Source: Rhizobium sp. L51/94 (GTDB lineage: Bacteria; Pseudomonadota; Alphaproteobacteria; Rhizobiales; Rhizobiaceae). Taken from it: DNA of 64,000 nt. Where the stretch lies: the NCBI RefSeq assembly GCF_019355555.1, contig NZ_CP072141.1:1544001-1608000 (forward strand). The letters are read 5' to 3'. Made by a program: the position numbers and the translations under genes. This document shows positions 54,159 through 64,000 of the stretch, in pieces (position 1 is the first letter of the stretch; every line of letters begins with the position of its first letter). The notes beneath the pieces are model-generated. The model worked only from the letters and a program-made list of their open reading frames with translations, made no database searches and was not told the DNA's origin.

Positions 54159-55784
54159 ATGAACGACAAGCCGAAGAAGCCCCAGAAGCTGAGAGCCCGC
54201 CTACCGCGCGGCTTTGGTGATCGCACTGCTTCCGATATCCATGCCACCAACGAGATGGTCGCAAAAATCCGCGAGGTCTACGAGCGATACGGTTTCGACC
54301 CGATCGAGACGCCGCAGTTCGAGTATACGGATGCGCTCGGCAAGTTCCTGCCCGACAGCGACCGTCCGAACGAAGGCGTGTTCTCGTTGCAGGATGACGA
54401 CGAGCAGTGGATGAGCCTGCGCTACGACCTGACCGCGCCGCTCGCCCGCCATGTCGCCGAGAATTTCAACGAGATCCAGCTGCCCTACCGCACCTATCGC
54501 CAGGGCTACGTTTTCCGCAACGAAAAGCCCGGCCCCGGCCGCTTCCGCCAGTTCATGCAGTTCGACGCCGACAGCGTCGGCGCACCCGGCGTCCAGTCCG
54601 ATGCCGAAATGTGCATGATGATGGCCGACACGCTGGAAGCGCTTGGCATCAAGCGCGGTGACTACGTGATCCGGGTGAACAACCGCAAGGTTCTAGATGG
54701 GGTCATGGAGGCCATTGGTCTCGGTGGCGAGGAGAATGCCGCGCGGCGGCTGAATGTGCTGCGTGCCATCGACAAGCTTGATAAGTTCGGCAGTGACGGC
54801 GTTCGGTTGCTGCTTGGCGCCGGTCGTAAAGATGAGTCCGGCGATTTCACCAAGGGTGCGGGGCTCGATGAGAAACAAATAAACTCTCTCGAACTCTTCT
54901 ACTCAGGATTTGCAGAACACGCGCCCGCTGCTGAGGCGCTCCAAGATGCAGCGACCGCTGACGATGATCAATTCATTAATGAAAATGGGATCACAATCTA
55001 CCCCAGCAGTTCTAGCAAGCTAGAGAACTACCTTAAGCTTTTTGGGGCGGACCATCCCGCTCATGAGGGTTTCAAGGAACTCAAGATCATCAGCGATGTG
55101 GTGCGCTCAGCCGGCTACGGCACCAAGCGCATCCGCATCGACCCCTCCGTCGTCCGTGGCCTCGAATACTACACTGGCCCGGTCTACGAGGCCGAACTGA
55201 CCTTCGACGTCACCAATGAAAAGGGCGAAAAGGTCGTTTTCGGCTCGGTTGGCGGTGGCGGTCGTTACGATGGGCTTGTGTCGCGTTTCATGGGCCAGCC
55301 GGTGCCGGCCACAGGCTTCTCCATCGGCGTTTCGCGTCTGATGACGGCGCTGAAGAACCTCGGAAAGCTCGGTCAGGACGAGGTGCTGGCACCTGTCCTC
55401 GTCACCGTCATGGACAGTGATATCGAGTCTCTGGGAGGCTACCAGAAGCTGACGCAGGCGCTTCGCGGCGCCGGGATCCGTGCCGAAATGTACCAGGGCA
55501 GCGCCAAAAAGAAGATCGGCGACCAGCTGAAATATGCGGACCGTCGCGGTTGCTCGCTCGCCATCATCCAGGGCGGTAACGAGCGGGCCGAGGGCGTGGT
55601 GCAGATCAAGGACCTGATCGAGGGCAAGCGCCTTTCCGGCGAGATCGAGGACAACGCATCCTGGCGCGAGGCGCGGGTGGCGCAGGAGATCGTGCCGGAA
55701 GCCGAGATCGTCGCCAAGGTGCAAGCGATGCTGGCAGCTCAGGCGGAGGACCGCAAGCGGGCGATGCAGGGGCGGCAGGCATGA
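54159..55784 (+). CDS. hisS: histidyl-tRNA synthetase, alphaproteobacterial type
   Basis: 541 residues, class II. Visible are motif 1 region ([18 protein letters not shown]), motif 2 ([21 protein letters not shown]), the HisA motif [18 protein letters not shown], and motif 3 ([13 protein letters not shown]). The insertion region between motif 2 and HisA (about residues 238-310, 54871-55080) is AT-richer, uses rarer codons (AUA, CUA, UCA), and makes the protein longer than the roughly 500 residues I recall for rhizobial HisRS. The enzyme charges the G-1-less tRNA-His at 3702. ATG 54159 starts about 30 residues before motif 1. Followed by hisZ and hisG on the same strand. Confidence 0.93.
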   Translation: MNDKPKKPQKLRARLPRGFGDRTASDIHATNEMVAKIREVYERYGFDPIETPQFEYTDALGKFLPDSDRPNEGVFSLQDDDEQWMSLRYDLTAPLARHVAENFNEIQLPYRTYRQGYVFRNEKPGPGRFRQFMQFDADSVGAPGVQSDAEMCMMMADTLEALGIKRGDYVIRVNNRKVLDGVMEAIGLGGEENAARRLNVLRAIDKLDKFGSDGVRLLLGAGRKDESGDFTKGAGLDEKQINSLELFYSGFAEHAPAAEALQDAATADDDQFINENGITIYPSSSSKLENYLKLFGADHPAHEGFKELKIISDVVRSAGYGTKRIRIDPSVVRGLEYYTGPVYEAELTFDVTNEKGEKVVFGSVGGGGRYDGLVSRFMGQPVPATGFSIGVSRLMTALKNLGKLGQDEVLAPVLVTVMDSDIESLGGYQKLTQALRGAGIRAEMYQGSAKKKIGDQLKYADRRGCSLAIIQGGNERAEGVVQIKDLIEGKRLSGEIEDNASWREARVAQEIVPEAEIVAKVQAMLAAQAEDRKRAMQGRQA

Positions 55785-55815
55785 CGCGGGCAAGCGTTCG
55801 AGGGGAGATCGCCTT

Positions 55816-56937
55816 ATGCCGCTGATCGACCTCCCGACCTTTGCGCCCGAATTGCTGGCCGAATTTGAGGCCCGTCGCACCAGCCGCATCGACACCCCGG
55901 TCATCCAGCCCGCCGAGCCGTTCCTCGACATGGCCGGCGAGGATCTGCGCCGCCGTATCTTCATGACCGAAAGCGAAACGGGCGAAAGCCTCTGCCTGCG
56001 CCCGGAGTTCACCATTCCCGTCTGCCTGCGCCACATCGAAACGGCGACGGGCACGCCGAAACGCTACTCCTATCTGGGCGAGGTCTTCCGCCAGCGCCGT
56101 GAGGGGAGCCACGAATTCTACCAAGCCGGCATCGAAGATCTCGGCGATATCAATATATCGAGTGCCGACGCGCGTGCCATCGGCGATGCCACCGGCATCC
56201 TCACCCGCCTGTTGCCCGGCCGTCGCCTCAAGGTGACGCTCGGCGATCAGGCTGTGTTCGAGGCAGTCGTGCAGGCGCTCGGCCTGCCGCTCGGCTGGCA
56301 GAAGCGGCTGATCCATGCCTTCGGCGATACCGCGCAGTTGCAGGCGCTGCTTGCCCGGCTGGTCAGCCCGCAATTCGTCACAGATCTCGACGACGACGTT
56401 GCCCGGCTGGTGGCAGAGGATGACGAGGCAGCTCTTGTTGCCCACATCGACGGTACCATGCAGAAAACCGGATATTCGACCAATGCCAGCCGCTCGCCGC
56501 AGGACATTGCCCGTCGGCTGAAGGAAAAGCTGATGCTCTCGGAAACGAGGCTCGACGATGCCGCCTATGGCGTGCTTGAGGAGTTCCTGTCGCTGAACGT
56601 GCCATTGTTTAACGCGTCTGCTGCACTTGCCGGCTTTGCCGATGCGGCAGGCCTGCGGCTCGGCAATGCGCTGTCGCGGTTCGACGGCCGGGTTGCGGCG
56701 CTTGCCAATGCCGGCGTCGATCTCACCACCATCGAATACCGCGCCGCATTCGGACGGCCGCTGGATTACTACACCGGGCTGGTCTTCGAGATCGCAGCCG
56801 AGGGATCGCCTGCGGTGCTCGCCGGCGGTGGTCGCTTCGACCGGCTGATGGCGCTGCTCGGCGCCCAGAACCGCATTCCTGCTGTCGGCTTCGCGCTCTG
56901 GCTCGATCGCATCGAGAGTGAGAGGGCGCCGGCATGA
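55816..56937 (+). CDS. hisZ: ATP phosphoribosyltransferase regulatory subunit
   Basis: 373 residues with a HisRS-like catalytic domain but no anticodon-binding domain. Motifs of the paralogue: [43 protein letters not shown] and a later [14 protein letters not shown]. HisZ partners HisG as the regulatory subunit of the short-form enzyme in histidine biosynthesis. It starts 31 bases after hisS and its stop overlaps hisG in ATGA. Confidence 0.95.
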   Translation: MPLIDLPTFAPELLAEFEARRTSRIDTPVIQPAEPFLDMAGEDLRRRIFMTESETGESLCLRPEFTIPVCLRHIETATGTPKRYSYLGEVFRQRREGSHEFYQAGIEDLGDINISSADARAIGDATGILTRLLPGRRLKVTLGDQAVFEAVVQALGLPLGWQKRLIHAFGDTAQLQALLARLVSPQFVTDLDDDVARLVAEDDEAALVAHIDGTMQKTGYSTNASRSPQDIARRLKEKLMLSETRLDDAAYGVLEEFLSLNVPLFNASAALAGFADAAGLRLGNALSRFDGRVAALANAGVDLTTIEYRAAFGRPLDYYTGLVFEIAAEGSPAVLAGGGRFDRLMALLGAQNRIPAVGFALWLDRIESERAPA

Positions 56938-57635
56938 CCGTCACCATTGCCTTGCCCTCCAAGGGTCGCATGAAAGATGACGCGTCCGACATTTTCGCCC
57001 GCGCCGGCATGCCCATCGTCGCCGTCGGCAACGACCGTTCCTATCGCGGCCGTGTCGAAGGTTGGGACGGCGTCGAGATCGCCTTTCTCTCGGCATCCGA
57101 AATCTCCCGCGAGATCGGCAACGGCAGCGTCGATTTCGGCGTCACTGGCGAGGATCTCATTCGCGAGGGTCTGGCGGAAGCCGACAAGCGCGTCGAGTTT
57201 TGCGCCCGGCTCGGCTTCGGGCGGGCCGATGTCGTGGTCGCCGTGCCGGAAATCTGGCTCGATGTCGATACCATGGCGGATCTCGGCGATGTCGCTGCCG
57301 ATTTCCGCAGCCGCCGTGGCCGCCGCCTGACGATCGCCACGAAGTATGCCCGGCTGACACAGCAGTTCTTCTCCAGCCAGCACGGCATCCAGCTCTACCG
57401 CATCGTCGAAAGCCTCGGCGCCACAGAGGGCGCGCCAGCCTCGGGCTCGGCAGACATTATCGTCGACATCACCTCGACGGGTTCGACGCTGGTGGCAAAC
57501 CACCTGAAGGTTCTGTCTGATGGCATCATCCTGCGCTCGCAGGCCTGTTTTGTCAGGGCCCGGAAGGACAGCCACAACAATGACCCGCTGATTGCCCGTA
57601 TCGTCGCCGCAGTCAAAGCAGCACTGCCGGAATAA
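56934..57635 (+). CDS. hisG: ATP phosphoribosyltransferase, short form
   Basis: 233 residues; the short HisG lacks the C-terminal regulatory domain, so HisZ is required. It joins ATP and PRPP, the first step of histidine synthesis. Motifs: [38 protein letters not shown], and the PRPP loop [16 protein letters not shown] 56934 overlaps the hisZ stop. A strong bidirectional terminator follows. Confidence 0.96.
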   Translation: MTVTIALPSKGRMKDDASDIFARAGMPIVAVGNDRSYRGRVEGWDGVEIAFLSASEISREIGNGSVDFGVTGEDLIREGLAEADKRVEFCARLGFGRADVVVAVPEIWLDVDTMADLGDVAADFRSRRGRRLTIATKYARLTQQFFSSQHGIQLYRIVESLGATEGAPASGSADIIVDITSTGSTLVANHLKVLSDGIILRSQACFVRARKDSHNNDPLIARIVAAVKAALPE

Positions 57636-57650
57636 GCAGCATCCCAAAAA

Positions 57651-57688
57651 CAGAAAGGCCCACCGTGCGGACACGGTGGGCCTTTCTG
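57651..57688. terminator. bidirectional terminator between hisG and doxX
   Basis: A perfect 17-bp stem, CAGAAAGGCCCACCGTG and CACGGTGGGCCTTTCTG, with loop CGGA. TTTCTG on the plus strand and the A5 run before the left arm (T5 on the minus strand) make it usable from both sides by the two convergent genes. Confidence 0.9.
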
Positions 57689-57709
57689 CATCGCGATGAT
57701 TTAGGGCTA

Positions 57710-58156
57710 TCAGGCTGCGAGGGCGTAGGAGCCGCGGCGAGCGTCGAGCGAGTAGGCGCCGGGACCGACTGTGGCGAGGAAGATGTAGGCGCCGGCAAGC
57801 GTAAAGTTCTTCATGACCATGATCTGGTTGAGCGCGTTGATCCAGCCCAGTGCCGCGTCCGGAAAGCCCGGAACGTTGACGGTCGGGAGGTGGAAGACCA
57901 CTGCGGTGAAGATGCAGAATGCAGCGATTGCCCAACCGACGATGCGCACCTGGAAGCCGACGAGGACGCAGAGGCCGGTGACGAGTTCGAACAGGCCGGC
58001 AACGTAGGTCAGCAGCGTCGCGCCCGGCATGCCGGCGCCGGCGATCATTCCGGCGGTGCCCGCCGGGTCGGTCAGCTTGCCGAAGCCGGCGAAGATGAAC
58101 ATGAATGCCAGCAGGACGCGGGCAACGAGAATGATGATGTTGTTAGTATTGGACAT
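57710..58156 (-). CDS. DoxX-family membrane protein
   Basis: 148 residues with four membrane spans. DoxX family features: RVLLAFMFIFAGFGKLTDPAGT, ATLLTYVAGLFELVTGLCVLVGF and AFCIFTAVVFHLP. Often part of quinone/respiration or thiol-oxidation modules, but no particular function is inferred. ATG 58156 is reached from an AT-rich shared promoter region with the glutathione transferase. Confidence 0.88.
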   Translation of the reverse strand: MSNTNNIIILVARVLLAFMFIFAGFGKLTDPAGTAGMIAGAGMPGATLLTYVAGLFELVTGLCVLVGFQVRIVGWAIAAFCIFTAVVFHLPTVNVPGFPDAALGWINALNQIMVMKNFTLAGAYIFLATVGPGAYSLDARRGSYALAA

Positions 58157-58206
58157 CGGACCCTCCGGATGTGCATTGCCGATCGCGGCAATCTCTGGAG
58201 TTCTTA

Positions 58207-58269
58207 TTCGCTATTTTACGCCCGTTGAAAAGATGAACGATCAAAGACGCTTCGTTCGCAAATAGTGAA
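58207..58269. promoter_or_regulatory. spaced inverted half-sites in the doxX/gst divergent promoter
   Basis: TTCGCTATTT at 58207-58216 and AAATAGTGAA at 58260-58269 are inverted copies with one mismatch, 53 bases apart, about five helical turns. A second inverted pair, GAACGA (58235-58240) and TCGTTC (58252-58257), lies inside. The spacing and symmetry suggest a looped or LysR-type operator shared by doxX and the transferase. No regulator gene for it is in the window. Confidence 0.45.
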
Positions 58270-58355
58270 CGCGATGAGCGCTTGTTGACTTTGCAAACCG
58301 CGCCGTCAGGTTATGATATCGTTTCCCGTCAGACATATCCAAAAAGGCAATTTCC

Positions 58356-59063
58356 ATGGCAGATCTGTCCTCCTTCCCGATCACCCGCCGCTGGCCGGCG
58401 AACAATCCCGATATCATCCAGCTCTATTCCCTGCCGACGCCGAATGGCGTGAAGATTTCCATCGCGCTGGAGGAATTGGAGCTGCCTTACGAGGCGCATC
58501 TTGTCTCGTTCGGGACCAACGACCAGAAGACGCCTGAATTCCTGTCGCTCAACCCCAACGGACGCATTCCGGCGATGATCGATCCGGATGGACCCGACGG
58601 CAGGCCTATTGGTCTGTTCGAGTCCGGTGCGATGCTGGTCTACCTCGCCGAAAAGACCGGCAAGCTCATGCCGACAGATGCTGCCGGCCGCTATGAAGTT
58701 CTGCAGTGGGTGTTTTTCCAGATGGGCGGCATCGGCCCGATGTTCGGGCAGTTCGGCCACTTCTTCAAATATGCCGCCGATAAGGTCGCCAACAACATTT
58801 ACCCGGTAGAGCGTTATCGCGACGAGACGAAGCGCTTGCTGGGGGTTCTGGAAGAACGCCTGAAGGGTCAGCAGTGGCTGATGGGCGATCTCTATACCAT
58901 CGCCGATATCGCCTGCTTCCCGTGGGTGCGTGGCGTCGACGTCTTCTACGGCGGCAAGGATGTGCTGGGCCTTGCCGACTTCCCGCTGGTCATGGATTGG
59001 GTAGCGCGCGCCACGGCACGTCCGGCCAGTCAGAAGGGCCTCGAAATCCCGAAGCGTGACTGA
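58356..59063 (+). CDS. glutathione S-transferase, YghU-like
   Basis: 235 residues. The thioredoxin-like N-terminal domain has the QLYSLPTPNGVKISIALEELELPYE pattern of YghU/YfcG-type Nu-class enzymes, with NPNGRIPAMID and the ESGAMLVYLAEKTG glutathione-contact segment. The C-terminal all-helical domain ends with KGLEIPKRD. Such enzymes reduce disulfides or conjugate glutathione. ATG 58356 follows a moderate ribosome site (AAAAAGGCAATTTCC). Confidence 0.92.
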   Translation: MADLSSFPITRRWPANNPDIIQLYSLPTPNGVKISIALEELELPYEAHLVSFGTNDQKTPEFLSLNPNGRIPAMIDPDGPDGRPIGLFESGAMLVYLAEKTGKLMPTDAAGRYEVLQWVFFQMGGIGPMFGQFGHFFKYAADKVANNIYPVERYRDETKRLLGVLEERLKGQQWLMGDLYTIADIACFPWVRGVDVFYGGKDVLGLADFPLVMDWVARATARPASQKGLEIPKRD

Positions 59064-59119
59064 TACCTGGATTGGTGGAACTTGCGGAGCCGGCACTGTT
59101 GCGCTGGTTCCGCCGCACT

Positions 59120-59575
59120 TTACTGGCGGCTGCCTGTGCTTTCGGATGCGCCGATCTTGAACCGTGGGAACAGGAACACGCCGACCATGCTGCCGGAGTA
59201 ACGTTCCTCGGTGCCGATGGACTCGCCGATGCAGAAAACCGGCTGACGTTGTCCACCTTCGGCAAGCACGGTTGTGGAGAAACAGAACGAGGAGGACGAG
59301 GTTGCTGCCTGTTCGAAAAGTTCGAGAATGCGCGAATGGTCGCGGCTGTCATAGCAGCGCATCAGGTTCAGCAGGCCGCATTCCGTCACGTGCAGGCCGT
59401 GCAGTATCGTGCTGAGGCTGCCGAGCTTGATCACACCGCTGGCGAGATCGCCGATCCAGCGCTCGGACACGCAAAACTGGCTTAGAAGTTCATGGTCTTC
59501 CTCGACGCCACGGGATCCCTCGATGAAAGGCGCCGCAAGATTGGCTTTGGCAATCTTAAACAAAACGTTCCCCAC
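59120..59575 (-). CDS. small protein with PAS-like fold
   Basis: 151 residues from GTG 59575, preceded by ACGGGA. CVSERWIGDLASGVIKLG, then LLNLMRCYDSRDHSRILELFEQA and SMVGVFLF fit a PAS_3-like domain, though with weak conservation; no other domain is visible. Located between the glutathione transferase and groEL. I would not assign a ligand or partner. Confidence 0.55.
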   Translation of the reverse strand: MGNVLFKIAKANLAAPFIEGSRGVEEDHELLSQFCVSERWIGDLASGVIKLGSLSTILHGLHVTECGLLNLMRCYDSRDHSRILELFEQAATSSSSFCFSTTVLAEGGQRQPVFCIGESIGTEERYSGSMVGVFLFPRFKIGASESTGSRQ

Positions 59576-60260
59576 TCCCGTGCGGCCACTCCCTGGCCAA
59601 GTACACTATCAGATTGTATATTTCCCGTCTCGCCTCAGATAGAAAAGCGGACGATTTTTAGCCGATGCCGCGCGTTATTACTATAATCGCAGACATGGCG
59701 TTCAGGTTAGTCACTTGAAAACCGTAACGATCAAGTAGCGAAATTTGTTTCACAAGAGCCGCAAAGCATCTTTAGACTGCAACTTGTTGGGAGCGAAGGT
59801 CTTTCGCAGATAACCTGCCGTTTTCCGCGCCCTGGTTCATCAGGGTCCGTTTTATAGAAGAAATATTAAAAACAGCAATGGGCCAAACGACGAAAACACG
59901 TCGTATGTGCGTGTCAAAGCATATACTTAATGATCGGTTGCTGTTCAAGGTAAACCGGCTTTCGACTGGTCGTGTGCAAAAGCAGGAATTGAGAAGACAT
60001 CGTCAAAAGACCGGATGCACGGCAGGAAACCGTCGCTTCGCTCACAATGCATGCGTGGAAAGGGGAGGGGCGTTCTTTTGACATGAGCCTGTCGCTCATT
60101 CTCCGGGCATCTGGGGCGCACTGTAGTCCGGGGACCAGAGCCCGTGATTTTGTCGACAGCACCGAGCTAACTTTACGGAGAGGGGATCAGAGGAATTGCC
60201 GGGATGCAATCTATGAGAGAATCGCGCGGTATTCTTCTGCGCCGTCCCGAGGCGGCGGAC
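59576..60260. other. gene-poor region between the PAS-like gene and groEL
   Basis: About 680 bases with lower GC than the flanks. Frames of 60-82 codons exist but have no coding bias or ribosome site and are probably chance. AT-rich stretches with promoter-like character occur near 59615-59720. No tRNA or recognisable structured RNA was found by eye, so the region could hold an unlisted small RNA. Confidence 0.35.
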
Positions 60261-60286
60261 AAAAAAGGGCGACCCGAAGGTCGCCC
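60261..60286 (-). terminator. groESL transcription terminator
   Basis: On the minus strand GGGCGACC and GGTCGCCC form an 8-bp stem around a TTCG tetraloop, followed by six T residues (AAAAAA on the plus strand at 60261-60266). It lies 27 bases after the groEL stop. Confidence 0.92.
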
Positions 60287-60312
60287 TCTCGATAGTGCGG
60301 TGATCCGAAGGA

Positions 60313-61998
<1,686 letters not shown>

Positions 61999-62031
61999 TT
62001 ATGGAATTGTTGACGAAGAAAACCGGCTGGA

Positions 62032-62328
62032 TCAGCCGATGATCCCCATGATGTCGGCTTCCTTCATGATGAGAAGGTCTTCGCCGTCGAGCTTGACTTC
62101 AGTGCCCGACCACTTGCCGAACAGGATGCGGTCGCCAGCCTTGACGTCCAAAGGAATGATCGTGCCCTTGTCGTCGCGAACGCCGGTGCCGACAGCGACG
62201 ATTTCGCCTTCCTGCGGCTTTTCCTTGGCGGTGTCTGGAATGATGATGCCGCCCTTTGTCTTGGCTTCAGATTCGACGCGGCGTACGACGACGCGGTCGT
62301 GCAGCGGGCGGAAATTGGTGGTTGCCAT
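62032..62328 (-). CDS. groES: 10 kDa co-chaperonin GroES
   Basis: 98 residues. [19 protein letters not shown], the mobile-loop region [16 protein letters not shown] and [21 protein letters not shown] all match GroES. It caps GroEL. ATG 62328 lies 59 bases after the CIRCE element, and groEL follows 66 bases after its stop. Confidence 0.97.
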   Translation of the reverse strand: MATTNFRPLHDRVVVRRVESEAKTKGGIIIPDTAKEKPQEGEIVAVGTGVRDDKGTIIPLDVKAGDRILFGKWSGTEVKLDGEDLLIMKEADIMGIIG

Positions 62329-62386
62329 TGTCTAATCCCTCGATCGAATGACATTCACGGACCACGGGGGATCCGTATGGGTAGTG

Positions 62387-62413
62387 TTGGCACTCAGCCT
62401 CGGCGAGTGCTAA
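62387..62413. promoter_or_regulatory. CIRCE operator of groESL
   Basis: TTGGCACTC-N9-GAGTGCTAA matches the CIRCE consensus TTAGCACTC-N9-GAGTGCTAA with one mismatch (A to G in the left arm). HrcA would bind it and repress groESL until heat shock. It lies 59 bases upstream of groES. Confidence 0.93.
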
Positions 62414-62648
62414 CGACCTGCATTTAGGGACGGCTGTCACGGGAGTCAATAACAGCGATAGTGAATTTTTGTACCGGAATTGTGACCCCCGGCCCGAATT
62501 GCCCGAACCCTTTGCTGGCCATGCAAGCGCATCCGGCATGCGACTGCGGCAATTCGGCGTTCGGGACGCGCGGTGCTTTTTCAGACTTGTAATCTTGAAG
62601 CTGGTTTGCGATGTCAGCCGCAACGTCTCTTACCGGAAGAACAACGGC

Positions 62649-63497
62649 ATGGCCAAGCGTATCGATAGCCTTCGCGATCTCACCAGCGCCTACGACGTCG
62701 TCCTCTGCGACGTTTGGGGCGTGCTTCACAACGGCGTCGTTGCCAATGCCGATGCCTCGGCAGCGCTGGAAGCCGCCCGCGGGCAAGGCCAGGCCGTGGT
62801 GCTGATCACCAATTCGCCGCGCATCTCGCCGCAGGTCGTCGAGCAGTTGCGGACCATCGGCGTTTCGGACGGTGCCTATGACCGTATCGTCACATCCGGC
62901 GACGTCACGCGCACGCTGATCGCCGAGGGTCCGAAGTCGGTGTTTCTGCTCGGCCCGGACCGCGATGTCGCCCTGATCGAGGGCCTTGGTGTGGACCGTG
63001 TTTCCGCCGACGAAGCGCAGTCGGTGGTCTGCACCGGCTTCTTCGACGACGAGACCGAGACCCCGGAAGACTATACCGACATGCTGAAGGCCTTCGCGGC
63101 ACGCAACGTGCCGATGATCTGCGCCAATCCGGATCTGATCGTCGAGCGCGGTCACAGGATGATCCCGTGCGCCGGCGCCATGGCTGCCTATTACAACCAG
63201 ATGGGCGGCCAGACCCGCGTCGCCGGCAAGCCGCACCGGCCGATCTATGAGGCGAGCCTTGCGGCCGCCCGCGAGGTGCGCGGCGATTTCGATCTGTCGC
63301 GTGTCGTCGCCATCGGCGATGGGATGCCGACGGACGTGCGCGGCGCACTCGGCTACGGTCTCGACTTGCTCTATATCAGCCAGGGCATCCACGCCGGCGA
63401 ATACACCATCGAGGGCAAGGCGGATGAAGCAATTCTGCATGCCTTCCTGGACAGGGAGCAGGCGTCACCGACATGGTGGATGCCGACGCTCGCCTGA
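62649..63497 (+). CDS. HAD-superfamily hydrolase, subfamily IIA (TIGR01459-type)
   Basis: 282 residues. Motif I VVLCDVWGVLHNG (DxD variant with Val-Trp), motif II VVLITNSPR, motif III Lys in RVAGKPHRPIYE and motif IV VVAIGDGMPTDVRGAL. The cap type IIA is typical of this conserved alphaproteobacterial group; substrates are unknown. ATG 62649 (weak ribosome site) is used over the longer frame. It is divergent from groES and 21 bases upstream of ribF. Confidence 0.9.
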   Translation: MAKRIDSLRDLTSAYDVVLCDVWGVLHNGVVANADASAALEAARGQGQAVVLITNSPRISPQVVEQLRTIGVSDGAYDRIVTSGDVTRTLIAEGPKSVFLLGPDRDVALIEGLGVDRVSADEAQSVVCTGFFDDETETPEDYTDMLKAFAARNVPMICANPDLIVERGHRMIPCAGAMAAYYNQMGGQTRVAGKPHRPIYEASLAAAREVRGDFDLSRVVAIGDGMPTDVRGALGYGLDLLYISQGIHAGEYTIEGKADEAILHAFLDREQASPTWWMPTLA

Positions 63498-63518
63498 AAC
63501 AGTCTGGATATTGACGCT

Positions 63519-64000
63519 ATGACCGTTTTCCATCGAAACGAGACCCGTGAACAACTGCCGGCGCACCTGCGCGGTGGCGTGATCGCCATCGGCAATTTCG
63601 ACGGCGTCCACCGTGGTCACCGGTCGGTGCTGGATCGGGCGCTGGAGATTGCCAAGGCACGCGGCGTTCCGGCACTGGTGCTGACATTCGAGCCGCATCC
63701 CCGCTCGGTGTTCCGCCCTGACGAGCCCGTCTTCCGCCTGACGCCTGCGCCATTGAAGGCGCGCATCCTCGAAGCGCTCGGCTTTGACGCCGTCATCGAA
63801 TATCCGTTCGACCGCGAATTTTCGCAACGCTCGGCAGACGAGTTCGTCAGCACGATCCTGATCGACTGGCTCGGCGCCTCCGAAGTCGTCACCGGCTTCG
63901 ATTTCCATTTCGGCCACGGGCGCGAAGGCGGTCCGGCCTTCCTGATGAATGCCGGCAGTCGCCATGGTTTCGGGGTGACGCTGATCGATGCCTTTCGCGA
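63519..64000 (+). CDS. ribF: bifunctional riboflavin kinase/FAD synthetase, partial
   Basis: The window contains the first 160 codons. The N-terminal FAD-synthetase (nucleotidyltransferase) domain shows GVIAIGNFDGVHRGHRSVLDRA (the HxGH-like motif), VLTFEPHPRSVF and VVTGFDFHFGHGREGG. The C-terminal riboflavin-kinase domain is outside the window. It converts riboflavin to FMN and FAD. ATG 63519 is reached 21 bases after the HAD gene, so the two are likely cotranscribed. Confidence 0.95.
   Translation, partial: MTVFHRNETREQLPAHLRGGVIAIGNFDGVHRGHRSVLDRALEIAKARGVPALVLTFEPHPRSVFRPDEPVFRLTPAPLKARILEALGFDAVIEYPFDREFSQRSADEFVSTILIDWLGASEVVTGFDFHFGHGREGGPAFLMNAGSRHGFGVTLIDAFR

Overview
The window is a chromosomal segment from a member of the Rhizobiaceae (Agrobacterium/Rhizobium group, Alphaproteobacteria). 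The evidence is a high G+C composition, rirA with its three iron-sulfur cysteines, a tRNA-His without G-1 and with A73, a separate hisS-hisZ-hisG cluster with short-form hisG, a CIRCE-controlled groESL operon, a PdhS-type cell-cycle kinase, DUF1127 and DUF4174 proteins, and tandem L,D-transpeptidases. Gene content and order recall the Agrobacterium tumefaciens chromosome between pdhS1 and groEL; that comparison is from memory and was not computed.

Layout. 1-3251 (-): N-terminal part of a PAS sensor kinase resembling PdhS1. 3702-3778: tRNA-His. 4.0-6.0 kb: OmpR-type response regulator and histidine kinase. 6.1-9.7 kb: a surface-glycan operon (GT29-like transferase with sialylmotifs, GT25 transferase, polysaccharide deacetylase, O-antigen ligase-like protein). 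9.7-10.8 kb: small genes. 10.8-13.3 kb: LysR regulator divergent from mmsA. 13.4-14.0 kb: rirA with apparent Irr and RirA boxes. 14.3-19.9 kb: dppABCDF dipeptide ABC transporter, then gntK. 20.4-24.7 kb (-): a type III polyketide synthase-methyltransferase pair, a D-amino-acid-dehydrogenase-like gene and a split YeeE/YedE transporter. 24.9-29.8 kb: TPR protein, ECF sigma/anti-sigma pair, ppx, rlmE and a VOC protein. 29.8-36.6 kb: MFS exporter, MBL hydrolase, guaB, two membrane proteins, oxyR and a catalase remnant. 36.7-42.6 kb: LysR/DUF1127 pair, gshA, rsmE, PiT phosphate transporter and a Nudix hydrolase. 43-53.9 kb: envelope proteins, a frameshifted NmrA gene with a divergent LysR, two L,D-transpeptidases, tag, assorted enzymes and a BrnT/BrnA toxin-antitoxin pair. 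54.1-57.6 kb: hisS-hisZ-hisG. 57.7-64 kb: doxX and a glutathione transferase, a PAS-like protein, groESL, a HAD hydrolase and the start of ribF.

Most of the window is conserved housekeeping sequence with no prophage, insertion sequence or CRISPR array visible. The most notable items are the bacterial GT29-like protein; an AT-richer patch inside hisS that falls on the tRNA acceptor-contacting insertion region, in a genome whose tRNA-His lacks the usual G-1; a compact rirA promoter carrying both ICE-like and IRO-like boxes; a decayed catalase beside an intact oxyR; and two genes interrupted by single frameshifts (yeeE/yedE and nmrA).
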